Origin: Alphaproteobacteria bacterium
GTDB taxonomy: Bacteria > Pseudomonadota > Alphaproteobacteria > UBA2966
Length of the DNA: 46,725 nt
Reading direction: 5' to 3'
NCBI GenBank assembly: GCA_021296255.1
Contig: JAGWAU010000006.1
Span: 1-46,725, forward strand
How positions within the stretch are numbered: position 1 is the first letter of the stretch; each line of letters opens with the position of its first letter. A program made the position numbers and the translations under genes. Below, in pieces: positions 31,965-40,628 of this stretch. The notes beneath the pieces are model-generated. The model saw only the letters and a list, made by a program, of their open reading frames with translations, ran no database searches and was not told the origin of the DNA.

Positions 31965-32110
31965 TGTTGGCAGTACGCGCCATTCCGACTTGCGAAAGCC
32001 GCAGGCCTTGCCCATATTGTTCCGAGCGGGGGTAAAGGCGGTCTCCCCGCAACTCCAAGGCAATCGCGCCCAAGTGCCGTCGCAATCCTGCTGAATCAGG
32101 AGGGCGACTT

Positions 32111-32920
32111 ATGGGCGATACCCCACTTTCTCTCGAACCCCAAGAACTCATAGAACTACTGGCGTCGGGCCGAAGTCCAACCGTGATCGACGTGCGGCGG
32201 CAGGAGGCTTACGAGGCCTCCGACATCACCGTCGCGACCGCAATATGGCGCGATCCACTGTCCGTGCACGAATGGTCCAACGACCTGGACGGTGATCGCG
32301 GCGTGGTCGCCTATTGCATCCACGGCCACCAGATGAGCCAAGGCGTCGCGGCATTGTTACGATCCGCTGGACTGACCGCTCGATATCTGGTCGGCGGGAT
32401 CGATGGTTTCGTCGAGGGGGGTGGTCCCACCGTCACCCGGAAATCTCTCCCGCAGCGCGGTCCCGATGGCCGGACCCGATGGGTAACCCGGGCACGGCCG
32501 AAGATCGACCGCATCGCATGTCCCTGGTTGGTGCGCCGCTTTCTCGATCCGGACGCGGCGATCCTCTACGTTGAAGCCGAGCACGTCGACGCCGTGGCCG
32601 AAGTCACGGGCGCTACACCGTTCGATGTGGACGGCGTTGAGCTCACCCGCATGAATGGCAATTGCAGCTTCGACGCGTTCCTCAAGAAGTTCGATGTCCA
32701 GGATGAAGCCGTTGACGCTTTGGCGGACATTGTTCGCGGGGCCGACACCAGACATTACAAACTGGCTCCCGAAAGTGCCGGGCTCGTTTCCATTTCCCGA
32801 GGTCTTGCGGTGCTTCACATAGACGATCTCGCGATGTTGGATGCCGGCATGAAGGTGTATGACGCCCTCTATGCCGATTGCCGGCAACGCATGAGCGAAA
32901 ACGCGGGGGAGGGGTCATGA
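32111..32920 (+). CDS. Rhodanese-ChrB C-domain fusion protein (chromate resistance)
   Basis: A 269-residue protein. Residues 1-105 form a rhodanese domain (TVIDVRR, and Cys69 in AYCIHGHQMSQ as the catalytic cysteine). Residues about 125-260 form the ChrB C-terminal domain (RIACPWLVRRFLDPDAAILYV, then GNCSFDAF and HYKLAPES). Ordinary ChrB has a different N-terminal half; this fusion replaces it with a sulfurtransferase module. The AGGAGGG ribosome-binding site is good. The stop overlaps the chrA start (ATGA), so the two are translated together. A role in sensing or reducing chromate or in sulfate-related anion stress is inferred from the ChrA partner. Confidence 0.87.
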   Translation: MGDTPLSLEPQELIELLASGRSPTVIDVRRQEAYEASDITVATAIWRDPLSVHEWSNDLDGDRGVVAYCIHGHQMSQGVAALLRSAGLTARYLVGGIDGFVEGGGPTVTRKSLPQRGPDGRTRWVTRARPKIDRIACPWLVRRFLDPDAAILYVEAEHVDAVAEVTGATPFDVDGVELTRMNGNCSFDAFLKKFDVQDEAVDALADIVRGADTRHYKLAPESAGLVSISRGLAVLHIDDLAMLDAGMKVYDALYADCRQRMSENAGEGS

Positions 32921-34302
32921 CGGCCGCAACGACGCAGGAGGTTGACGCCGGCGTCGCGGACGTTCCTTTCCGCGATGCCGTCCGAGTCTGGGCGAAGATC
33001 GGGCTGCTGAGTTTCGGTGGTCCGGCGGGCCAGATCGCGATGATGCATCGCATTCTCGTCGACGAGAAACGCTGGATCGGCGAGTCGCGGTACCTGCACG
33101 CACTCAACTACTGCATGCTGTTGCCGGGGCCCGAGGCGCAGCAGCTCGCTACCTATGTGGGTTGGCTCCTTCACCGAACCCTGGGCGGAATGGCCGCGGG
33201 CATCCTGTTCGTCCTGCCGGGCGCCTTGGTGATTCTGGCGCTCAGCATCGTCTATGCCCTCTACAGTCACTTGGCGTTCATCGATGCGCTGTTTTTCGGC
33301 ATCAAGGCGGCGGTGCTGGCCATCGTCGTCGAGGCCGTGCTGCGCATTGGCCGCCGCGCGCTCGGAAATCCGGCCATGTACGCCATCGCGGCGCTCGCCT
33401 TCGTCGCGATCTTCTTCTTTTCCGTTCCGTTTCCCGTGATCGTCGTGGCCGCCGCGCTGATCGGCTTCGCCGGCGCCCAGTTCAATCCCGATCGTTTCGT
33501 GGCCGTGCGCCGGCATGGAGGCTCTGACGGGGATGCCGTCGCGGACGCGGCCCTCGACGCCGGACGGCTCGAACACACGCGGCCCTCGTTCGCGCGCGCG
33601 GCGCGCACCGTCGCAGTCTGCCTGCCCCTGTGGTTCGGGCCGACCATCGTCGCGTTGCTCGTCCTGGGTGGGGATGATGCCTTCACCCAGATCGGCTGGT
33701 TCTTCAGCAAGCTCGCCGTGGTGACGTTCGGCGGCGCCTATGCGGTGCTGGCATATATGGCGCAGCAGGCGGTCGAGGCCTACGGCTGGCTGGCGCCGGG
33801 CGAGATGCTGGACGGCCTCGGGCTCGCCGAGACCACACCGGGTCCTTTGATCATGGTGGTCCAGTTCGTGGGCTATCTGGCGGCCTTCCGCAACCCGGGC
33901 GGTCTCGATCCGCTGACCGCAGGCGTCATCGGGGCGGCGCTTGCCACCTGGGTGACCTTCGTTCCCTGTTTCCTATGGATCTTCCTCGGCGCGCCCTACG
34001 TCGAGAGGCTGCGGAACAACCAGAGCCTCAGCGCGGCGCTTTCCGGCATCACGGCGGCCGTCGTCGGCGTGGTGCTCAACCTAGCCGTGTGGTTCGGCAT
34101 GCACGTGGTATTCCGGGATGTCGACGCATTCGAGTTCGGTCTCGTATCCGTGCCGTTGCCTTCTTTGTCCAGCACCGACGTCTCGGCGCTGGGCCTGACC
34201 GTCTTTGCAATCTGGCTCACCTTCGGCCGGCATCTCGGGCTGTTCGTCACGCTCGGACTAACCGCGGCGGCGGGGATCGTCGTCAGCTACATCCCCTGGT
34301 GA
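32917..34302 (+). CDS. chrA: Chromate efflux transporter ChrA
   Basis: A 461-residue inner-membrane protein of the long CHR family, with two homologous halves. The N-terminal half has LLSFGGPAGQIAMMH and PGPEAQQLA; the C-terminal half repeats the pattern as VTFGGAYAVLAYM and ETTPGPLIM. About ten helices are visible, and a hydrophilic loop lies near residues 205-230. ChrA moves chromate (and possibly sulfate) out of the cell driven by the proton gradient. The start overlaps the rhodanese-ChrB stop by ATGA, so they form one operon. Confidence 0.95.
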   Translation: MTAATTQEVDAGVADVPFRDAVRVWAKIGLLSFGGPAGQIAMMHRILVDEKRWIGESRYLHALNYCMLLPGPEAQQLATYVGWLLHRTLGGMAAGILFVLPGALVILALSIVYALYSHLAFIDALFFGIKAAVLAIVVEAVLRIGRRALGNPAMYAIAALAFVAIFFFSVPFPVIVVAAALIGFAGAQFNPDRFVAVRRHGGSDGDAVADAALDAGRLEHTRPSFARAARTVAVCLPLWFGPTIVALLVLGGDDAFTQIGWFFSKLAVVTFGGAYAVLAYMAQQAVEAYGWLAPGEMLDGLGLAETTPGPLIMVVQFVGYLAAFRNPGGLDPLTAGVIGAALATWVTFVPCFLWIFLGAPYVERLRNNQSLSAALSGITAAVVGVVLNLAVWFGMHVVFRDVDAFEFGLVSVPLPSLSSTDVSALGLTVFAIWLTFGRHLGLFVTLGLTAAAGIVVSYIPW

Positions 34303-34369
34303 CTTCGAGCGTCGCATCGTCTCGACAAGCCGGAGTCCGGACGGTATGCCTGTCCCGAGGAGGGGACGG

Positions 34370-36382
34370 GTGAGCATTATGAACTGGCACCTCGGCATCG
34401 ACATCGGTGGCACGTTCACGGACGTGGTGGCGCACGACGGAACGACGGGACAGTCCCGAACCGCCAAGGTCTGGAGCGTCAAGGACGACCCGCGGGCGAC
34501 CGTCTCGACCGCCCTCGAGGCCCTGGATCTGGAAACGGCGGACGTGCGGATGCTGACGTTCGGCACGACCATCGTCACCAATGCCATCATCCAGGGTCAA
34601 CCGGGGCGCGTGGCACTGCTCACCACCGCCGGATACGGCGATGTCCTCGACATCGCGCGGCAATCGCGACGGGTGCTTTACAATCTGGCGGCGCTTCCCC
34701 GCGAGCCCGCTCCGGTGCCGCGGGAATTGCGGTTCGAAATCGACGCTCGCATGCGGCCGGACGGCAGCATCGCGACTGCGTTGGATGCGGACCAGGTTCG
34801 GGACATCCTGAGAAGCCTCGACGGCACGGCCGATTCGATCGCGGTCTCGCTGCTGCATGCCTACGCCAACGGCGAGCACGAACGATCCGTGGGCGAGCTG
34901 TGCCGGGAGTTCTTTTCGCACGTTTCGCTGTCCCATCAGGTGTGGCCGCAACTCAAGGAGTACGAGCGGACGCTCGCCACGGTGTTGAATGCGAGCGTGA
35001 TGCCGATGGTGGCCAATTACGTCGCCACGCTGGACGAGTTCCTTCCTCCCGACCTGCGCCTGGAACTGTTTCATTCTGCGGGTGGCATGATGACGCCGGA
35101 AGCCGCCGTGTCTCTGCCCCTTTCGCTCGCACTCTCGGGTCCCGCCGCGGGCGTGGAAGCGGCCCGTCAGGTGGCGAGAGACGTCGAGGCGCCGCTCGCC
35201 ATCAGTATCGACATGGGCGGCACGACGACGGACGTCTGCCTGATCGTGGACGGTGAGCCGGAGGTCCGGGACCAGGCGCAAGTGGGTCCGTGGACGGTGA
35301 ATCTGCAGATGCTGGCCGTGCACTCCATCGGCGCCGGCGGCGGGTCGCTCGTCCGTCACGGATCGGCGGGCATGCAGGTGGGGCCGGAAAGCGCCGGCGC
35401 CGACCCGGGTCCCGCGTGCTATGGCCGGGGGGGTAGCCGGCCCACGTTGACCGATGCCGCGGTCATATTGGGATATCTACAGCCGTCCACGCACACCGAC
35501 GGCAGCATCCGGATCGACAGGGAGTTGGCGGAACGGGCCTTCGAAGGCATCGCCCGTCAACTGGATACGCCCATGCCGCGTGTAGCCCGGGGTGTGGTGC
35601 GCGTCGCCAACGCCAACATGGCGCGGGCGCTCAGACGGATCACGGTGGACCGGGGCGTGGATACCCGTGACTGTACATTGATCGCATTCGGTGGGGCAGG
35701 GCCGATGTATGCCGCCGAACTCGCCCGCGACGTGGGCATCGGCACGGTTCTGGTGCCGAGAGATTCAAGCCTCCTCTCGGCGATCGGCTGTCTGACCGCG
35801 GCTCCGAGCTACACGCGCCAGCGGACGGTGCGCCTGGCAGGTACGGACTGGAGCGCCGATGCGTTCAAGCGGGTCTGTACCGAAATCGCCGACGAGGCGC
35901 GGGAAAGCCTGTTGCACGGCCGCAGCGGGAATCCCGAGGTCAGCGTGGAGTACATCGCGTTCATGCGCTATCTCGGTCAAAGCTACGCGATCGAAATCCC
36001 CTGCATGCCGGAGAGCCGCGCCGATGAGCTTCAAGGATCGTTCTGGCGGCGCCACCGGGAGCTCTACGGCTATCACACGGATGAGCCGTGGGAGGTTCAG
36101 TCGTTGCGTGTCGCGGCGAAGATCGATCCCGAGAATCCGGAATTCGGCCGCCCGGGGGCGTCGGGCACGGCGCCCGAACCCATCGAAGCCGTGAGCTGCA
36201 TTTTCGCGGAAGGTCCCGCCGATACGCCCGTCTACGCGCGGGACGATCTCGGCCCGGCGCGGACCATGGAGGGTCCTCTCGTCGTCGTGGACCGGACGTC
36301 GACGACCGTCGTGCCTCCCGGTTGCCGGCTCGGCACGACGCCGCACGGTCACCTCCGGATCGAGGTTAGAGAAACGCCATGA
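34370..36382 (+). CDS. Hydantoinase/oxoprolinase family protein, subunit A
   Basis: A 670-residue HyuA-type ATP-binding subunit. The actin-like ATPase fold is marked by LGIDIGGTFTDVV at the start and ISIDMGGTTTDVCLI in the middle, plus SIGAGGGS, ADPGPACYGRGG and AFGGAGPMYAAEL. With subunit B it forms an ATP-dependent cyclic-amide or ketone-processing enzyme (5-oxoprolinase, N-methylhydantoinase, acetone or acetophenone carboxylase families). The GTG at 34370 has AGGAGG six bases upstream. Its stop overlaps the subunit B start (ATGA). No third, small carboxylase subunit is present, which favours hydantoin or lactam hydrolysis over carboxylation. Confidence 0.93.
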   Translation: MSIMNWHLGIDIGGTFTDVVAHDGTTGQSRTAKVWSVKDDPRATVSTALEALDLETADVRMLTFGTTIVTNAIIQGQPGRVALLTTAGYGDVLDIARQSRRVLYNLAALPREPAPVPRELRFEIDARMRPDGSIATALDADQVRDILRSLDGTADSIAVSLLHAYANGEHERSVGELCREFFSHVSLSHQVWPQLKEYERTLATVLNASVMPMVANYVATLDEFLPPDLRLELFHSAGGMMTPEAAVSLPLSLALSGPAAGVEAARQVARDVEAPLAISIDMGGTTTDVCLIVDGEPEVRDQAQVGPWTVNLQMLAVHSIGAGGGSLVRHGSAGMQVGPESAGADPGPACYGRGGSRPTLTDAAVILGYLQPSTHTDGSIRIDRELAERAFEGIARQLDTPMPRVARGVVRVANANMARALRRITVDRGVDTRDCTLIAFGGAGPMYAAELARDVGIGTVLVPRDSSLLSAIGCLTAAPSYTRQRTVRLAGTDWSADAFKRVCTEIADEARESLLHGRSGNPEVSVEYIAFMRYLGQSYAIEIPCMPESRADELQGSFWRRHRELYGYHTDEPWEVQSLRVAAKIDPENPEFGRPGASGTAPEPIEAVSCIFAEGPADTPVYARDDLGPARTMEGPLVVVDRTSTTVVPPGCRLGTTPHGHLRIEVRETP

Positions 36383-37968
36383 GCGAACGACCCGATGTCT
36401 TCACGGTGGAGGTGATCCGCCAGGCCCTGGCGTCCATCGCCGAAGAGATGTCGCTCGTGGTCATGCGGGCCGCACGGTCCCCGCTGTTGCGCGAGGCGGG
36501 CGACCATTCGTCCGCCCTGACTTCCGCCGACGGCGGAGTCATTGCCCAGGGCCGGGACATCCCCATCCATCTCGGTGTCATGGGGTTCGCGGCACGGGAA
36601 TTCCTCAAGGTGGTGGGCAAGGAGAGACTGGCGCCCGGCGATATCTGGTATCTCAATCTGCCAGAGGTCGGCGGCAATCATCTACCCGACGTGAAGGCGG
36701 TGAGGCCCGTCTTCCACGAGGGCGAACTGCTCGCCTTTGCGGTTTCGCTCGCCCACTGGGAGGACATCGGAGGCGCGACGCCCGGCAGCTATACCGCCCA
36801 CGCGACGGACGTTTGGCAGGACGGCTTTCGTATTCCGCCGACCCGGTTCTTCGCCGGCGACGAGCCAATCGAAGAAAGCCTCAACCTCCTGCTCGCCAAC
36901 ATCCGCACGCGTGACGTCATCCGGGGCGACATGTTCGCTCAGGCGGCCGCTACGCGGGTAGCGGATACCCGCCTGCAGACCCTGTTCGAGACACACGGTC
37001 CGGAGACGTTCAAGGCCGCCGTGGAGAAGCTCAACGAGCTGACCGAAGAGCAGACTCGCGAGGCCATTCGCGACCTGCCGGACGGCGTCTACGAAGGCGA
37101 AGACCATATGGACGATATCGGCCCCGACGGGGAGCACGTCGCCATCCGGGTCAAGGTCACGATCGACGGGGACGCCGCGACCTTCGATTTCAGCGCCTCG
37201 GGCGATGCGGTGGAGGCGCCGGTGAACGCGACGCCGTCGCTCGCCGCGACCGCCGCCGGGTTCTTCATCAAGGCCATCTCCAAGCACGAAATCTTCCACG
37301 CCGACGGGTTCTTTCGTGCGGTGAAGGTGATAACCCGCCCGGGCTCCGTCCTGAGTCCGCCCTACAGCTACCCTGTCGTCCTCGGCAATCACGAGACGTC
37401 GCAGCGCTGTGTCGACGCGATCATGCGGGCGATGGTGCACTGCGTGCCCGACGCCGTGACGGCTGGCGGTTCCGGATCGGCGTCGGTGCTCATCTTCAGC
37501 GGCCAATGGCCTGACGGCCGCTGGTGGTCCTTTTACGAGGCTCACGGCGGCGGCGAAGGGGGCCGCGTCGACCGCGACGGGTGGTCCGCAACGCGCGTGA
37601 ACCTCGCCAACGTCATGAACACGCCCGCCGAGATGGTCGAGGCGCAATATCCCATCGTCGTCTCGAAGCAGGCGCTGCGGGACGGATCGGGGGGGCGCGG
37701 CCGCCACCGCGGAGGCAACGGCGTCGTGCGGATCTACGAAATGCTGGGGGGGGACACCAAGTTCGCGGCCATGCTGGATCGCTGCAAAGTGCCGCCCTAT
37801 GGCCTGCTCGGGGGCGAGAGCGGAGCCCCCTACGAATTGCGGCGTGTCTCGACGGACGGCACGGAGGAAGTGATCGAGGGCCGCGGGCACTACCGCCTCG
37901 GGAAGGGCGAGAAGATCATCCTTTCGACCGGCGGCGGCGGAGGCTACGGCGAGGCGGGAGACGGGTGA
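36379..37968 (+). CDS. Hydantoinase B/oxoprolinase family protein, subunit B
   Basis: A 529-residue HyuB-type subunit of normal length. Landmarks: VVMRAARSPLLRE, DIPIHLG, PEVGGNHLPDV (metal-site region), DFSASGDAVEAPVN, and the glycine-rich C-terminus TGGGGGYG. It follows hyuA with a four-base overlap and the two should form a stable complex. It converges on a VOC gene with only four bases between stops, so there is little room for a terminator. Confidence 0.94.
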   Translation: MSERPDVFTVEVIRQALASIAEEMSLVVMRAARSPLLREAGDHSSALTSADGGVIAQGRDIPIHLGVMGFAAREFLKVVGKERLAPGDIWYLNLPEVGGNHLPDVKAVRPVFHEGELLAFAVSLAHWEDIGGATPGSYTAHATDVWQDGFRIPPTRFFAGDEPIEESLNLLLANIRTRDVIRGDMFAQAAATRVADTRLQTLFETHGPETFKAAVEKLNELTEEQTREAIRDLPDGVYEGEDHMDDIGPDGEHVAIRVKVTIDGDAATFDFSASGDAVEAPVNATPSLAATAAGFFIKAISKHEIFHADGFFRAVKVITRPGSVLSPPYSYPVVLGNHETSQRCVDAIMRAMVHCVPDAVTAGGSGSASVLIFSGQWPDGRWWSFYEAHGGGEGGRVDRDGWSATRVNLANVMNTPAEMVEAQYPIVVSKQALRDGSGGRGRHRGGNGVVRIYEMLGGDTKFAAMLDRCKVPPYGLLGGESGAPYELRRVSTDGTEEVIEGRGHYRLGKGEKIILSTGGGGGYGEAGDG

Positions 37969-37972
37969 TCCC

Positions 37973-38395
37973 TTAGCCCGGCACTTCGGCTTCGAGCACG
38001 CCGTCCGCTTCGCGTGCCTTGACAACCTCGGCACCGCGGAAGTTGAGCTCGATCTTCACGCCGTTGGGATCGTGCAGGAAGACCTGCCGGATTTCGCGGC
38101 CCGGCACGTCGCGCACGTGAAAGGGAACCCCACTCCCGTCCAGCAGCTCGATCATGTCGTCGATGCCCTTGGCCTCGAAGGCAACGTGGTCGATCGTGCC
38201 GGTGCCTTCGTCGGGCTGGTCATCGACGCCGACGAGATGGATGACGGCCTCGTCGCCGCAATAGAGCCAGGCGCCCGGGAACTGGAAGGACGGACGGTCT
38301 CCGTCGATCAGGCCGATGACATCGGAGTAGAACTTCCTCGTCGCTTCGAGGTCGCCGGTGACGATGTTGACGTGGTTGAGGGCTGTGATGGCCAT
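37973..38395 (-). CDS. VOC family protein (extradiol dioxygenase-like)
   Basis: A 140-residue VOC protein with a near-complete metal site: His in LNHVNIV (start of strand 1), His in IDHVAF, and Glu in GVKIELNF at the C-terminus. The pattern LEATRKFYSDVIGL and QVFLHDPNGVKIE is typical of the glyoxalase/dioxygenase group. The start at 38395 opens directly on the first strand; the longer in-frame version adds 20 residues without similarity. It lies on the opposite strand to the HyuAB genes and alone; the substrate is unknown. Confidence 0.9.
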   Translation of the reverse strand: MAITALNHVNIVTGDLEATRKFYSDVIGLIDGDRPSFQFPGAWLYCGDEAVIHLVGVDDQPDEGTGTIDHVAFEAKGIDDMIELLDGSGVPFHVRDVPGREIRQVFLHDPNGVKIELNFRGAEVVKAREADGVLEAEVPG

Positions 38396-38491
38396 GGGTC
38401 CGTCCCCCGTTCGTGGCAGTTGCGAGTGATGAATAGGCTCTTCGCAGTCTAGCACGGCGCCGGGCCTGTCGAACGCCTCGCGTGCGCAAAG

Positions 38492-39385
38492 TCACGTGGC
38501 TCCCTGACGCCGGCGCAATGCCTCGCGGTGCATGATGTAGAGGCCGCTCAGGACGACGAGGATCGTTCCGCCGATCACCCACCGGTCGGGCAGGTCTCCC
38601 CAGATGGCGAATCCCAGGGCGACGGCCCAGACCATATTGAAGTACTTGAAGGGCATGACGATGACGGCTTCGGCGAGACGCAGGGCCTCGATGTAGAGGA
38701 AATGCGCCGCGCCCATGAGGACTCCGCTGACCGCCAGGATCAACCAGTCCCGCGCGCCGGGGACGACCCAACCGAACGGCAGGGTGGCAAGACCGAACAG
38801 GCATGCCGCGGCGGTCGTGAACGCGAGGGTGCCGACCGACGACTCCGACGACGCGATCCGCCGCGTGATGATGTCGCGCGCGACCCCACCCATCACCGAG
38901 ACGAGCGGCAGGAGCATGGCGACGCGCAGGCCGTCGCCGGTCGGCCGGATCATCAGCAGGACCCCGCCGAAGCCGACGAGGACGGCCGTCCAACGCCGCC
39001 ACCCCACGGTTTCGCCCAATAGCAACGGCGCCAACGCCGTAATCATGATCGGACCGGTGAAGGTCGCGGCCATGGAGTCGGCGAGCGGTAGGAAGGTCAG
39101 GCCGAACACCCAGAGGAAGGACGAGGCCACGAAAAAGAGTGCCCGCGCGCTTTGGGCGTGGAAATGTCGGACCCTGAGCGAGCGCCAGCCGCCCGCGCGC
39201 CAGGCGAAGAACGCGACGGGCAGAAACGCGAAGAGTCCGCGGAGCGTCATGATCTCACCCACGGGACAGGTGTCCGTCAGCCACTTCATGGCCGCGTCAT
39301 TGGTGGTAAGGAAGACGCCCCCCAGCAGGATGCAGGCGATACCGCCGGTAGGAGAGATCGATCCCGACGTGACGGGGCGGCGCAT
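38492..39385 (-). CDS. DMT superfamily (EamA) transporter
   Basis: A 297-residue membrane protein with ten predicted helices and two EamA repeats (about 15-147 and 160-290), including the conserved LRGLFAF and LLLGETVGWRRW ends of the first repeat. Such proteins export metabolites such as amino acids, or have unknown cargo. Its ATG overlaps the stop of an upstream 41-codon remnant of a nitronate monooxygenase (TGATG), which suggests the present gene inherits that leader. AT-rich bases upstream (39490-39530) may hold its promoter. Confidence 0.9.
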   Translation of the reverse strand: MRRPVTSGSISPTGGIACILLGGVFLTTNDAAMKWLTDTCPVGEIMTLRGLFAFLPVAFFAWRAGGWRSLRVRHFHAQSARALFFVASSFLWVFGLTFLPLADSMAATFTGPIMITALAPLLLGETVGWRRWTAVLVGFGGVLLMIRPTGDGLRVAMLLPLVSVMGGVARDIITRRIASSESSVGTLAFTTAAACLFGLATLPFGWVVPGARDWLILAVSGVLMGAAHFLYIEALRLAEAVIVMPFKYFNMVWAVALGFAIWGDLPDRWVIGGTILVVLSGLYIMHREALRRRQGAT

Positions 39386-39510
39386 CAGACAACCGCCGCG
39401 GCGGCGGGGGCGCCACAGGCGCTCCGGCCCATGCCGGCCTGGAGGATCGGATATCGGATACCCGGCAGCCGGTAGATGGTGGTATTGGAGAGAGCCTCCT
39501 TAAATTCCAC
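39385..39510 (-). pseudogene. Remnant of a nitronate monooxygenase-like gene (N-terminal 41 codons)
   Basis: A short frame from a GTG at 39510 reads through LPGIRYPILQAGMG, which matches the flavin-barrel start of 2-nitropropane dioxygenases (RYPIxQAxMG), then APAAAAVV and a stop. The remaining roughly 300 codons are absent. The stop overlaps the DMT start codon, so the piece could now act as a translated leader. The family match rests on about 15 residues. Confidence 0.5.
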
Positions 39511-39531
39511 TTTATTTCAATTTCTTACAGA

Positions 39532-40467
39532 TTATTGTTGCCATTCCATATCAGATTTTTGCTTGAGGACGTCAAGCGCCATGAGCTGACGGTCGCGCCA
39601 AGCCCGACGGTCGTCAAGGCGCTCGCGCGGCAGATATCGGCGCCGGTATTCGTCGACCTGCTCGACGGCATCGTCATCCCATCCCCGGTCCGGATACATG
39701 CGCTTCATGAGATCGCCGAAATATCCCATCACCTCCCGCCAGCCGTCGGGAGCGTTGAGGTCCAGGGTTTCGAACGGTCCCATGAAGGCCCATCGGGGTC
39801 CGACGCCGTCTTTCACGACCTTTTCCAGATCCTCGGCCGAAACATATCCCCGATCGACCAGCCTCAGGCCTTCGACGACTAGGGCGATGTGCAGGCGGTT
39901 GAGGATGAGACCCATGATCTCCTTCTTGACGATCACCGTGGATTTGCCGATGTCCTCCATGATCTTCCGGCACCGCTCGACGACCTCCCGTGCCGTCCAC
40001 GGGGCGGGTGAGATTTCGACAACGCGCAGGAACGATGGAGGATTGCAGGGGTGGGTGATCACGCAGCGATGACGGCCGTCGAGGTCTTCCGTGAATTCCG
40101 AGGCGCCGATGCCGGATGCGGAACTGCAGAGGATGCAGTCGGGTCCCGCAAGGCGGTCCATCTCCGCAAAGAGGGCGTGCTTGACATCCCGGTCCTCCGG
40201 ATAGCTCTCGATCGCCAGAACGGCGCCGTCCAGCGCGTCGGCGAGGTCGTCGGTGCCGATGATCCGCGTTCGCACGGCCGTGGCGGACTCGATCTCGCCG
40301 ACCCGCTCCAGGTCCCTGAGATTGGTGTCGATCGCGCTCCAGGCTTCGTCGGCGGCAACGCCCTTCCGGCCGACGAGCGCAACGTCGTGCCCGGCCCGCG
40401 CGAAGGCGATGGCCCAGGCGCGGCCTACCAGGCCTCGGCCCACCGAGACGATCTTGTTGTCCGGCAT
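39532..40467 (-). CDS. 3-hydroxyacyl-CoA dehydrogenase family protein, lambda-crystallin/L-gulonate 3-dehydrogenase type
   Basis: A 311-residue NAD-dependent enzyme. The cofactor loop is VGRGLVG (Gly10, Gly12, Gly15); catalytic His139 is in THPCNPP, with Glu151 (RVVEISPAPWT) completing the dyad and Ser in CSSASG. The C-terminal half matches lambda-crystallin (CRYL1) in GPRWAFMGPFETLDLNA and the RRAWRDRQLMAL ending. It is therefore more likely a free hydroxyacid dehydrogenase (L-gulonate, carnitine or similar) than a beta-oxidation enzyme. It is divergent from the orphan HyuB gene, sharing a 161-bp region. Confidence 0.88.
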   Translation of the reverse strand: MPDNKIVSVGRGLVGRAWAIAFARAGHDVALVGRKGVAADEAWSAIDTNLRDLERVGEIESATAVRTRIIGTDDLADALDGAVLAIESYPEDRDVKHALFAEMDRLAGPDCILCSSASGIGASEFTEDLDGRHRCVITHPCNPPSFLRVVEISPAPWTAREVVERCRKIMEDIGKSTVIVKKEIMGLILNRLHIALVVEGLRLVDRGYVSAEDLEKVVKDGVGPRWAFMGPFETLDLNAPDGWREVMGYFGDLMKRMYPDRGWDDDAVEQVDEYRRRYLPRERLDDRRAWRDRQLMALDVLKQKSDMEWQQ

Positions 40468-40517
40468 CGTTCCGTTCCTTTCGTGAGGACTCTCGGGCTA
40501 AACGCGCCCGATGGTTC

Positions 40518-40541
40518 GGTCTATCGATTTGATAGCAGACC
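40518..40541. promoter_or_regulatory. Operator-like inverted repeat in divergent region
   Basis: GGTCT/AGACC outer arms and CTATC/GATAG inner arms (40521-40525 with 40531-40535) form an imperfect dyad in the 161-bp region between the lambda-crystallin-type dehydrogenase and the orphan HyuB gene. The outer arm resembles a half-site of GntR-type operators (TGGTCT). No regulator gene adjoins. Confidence 0.3.
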
Positions 40542-40628
40542 AATCCCGCCGGCCGCGAGGTCGCGCGAGGTGGCGGCACGTCCGGCCTTGGCCCTATGAT
40601 GGCCTCGGACTTCGGAGGAATTTGTCTC

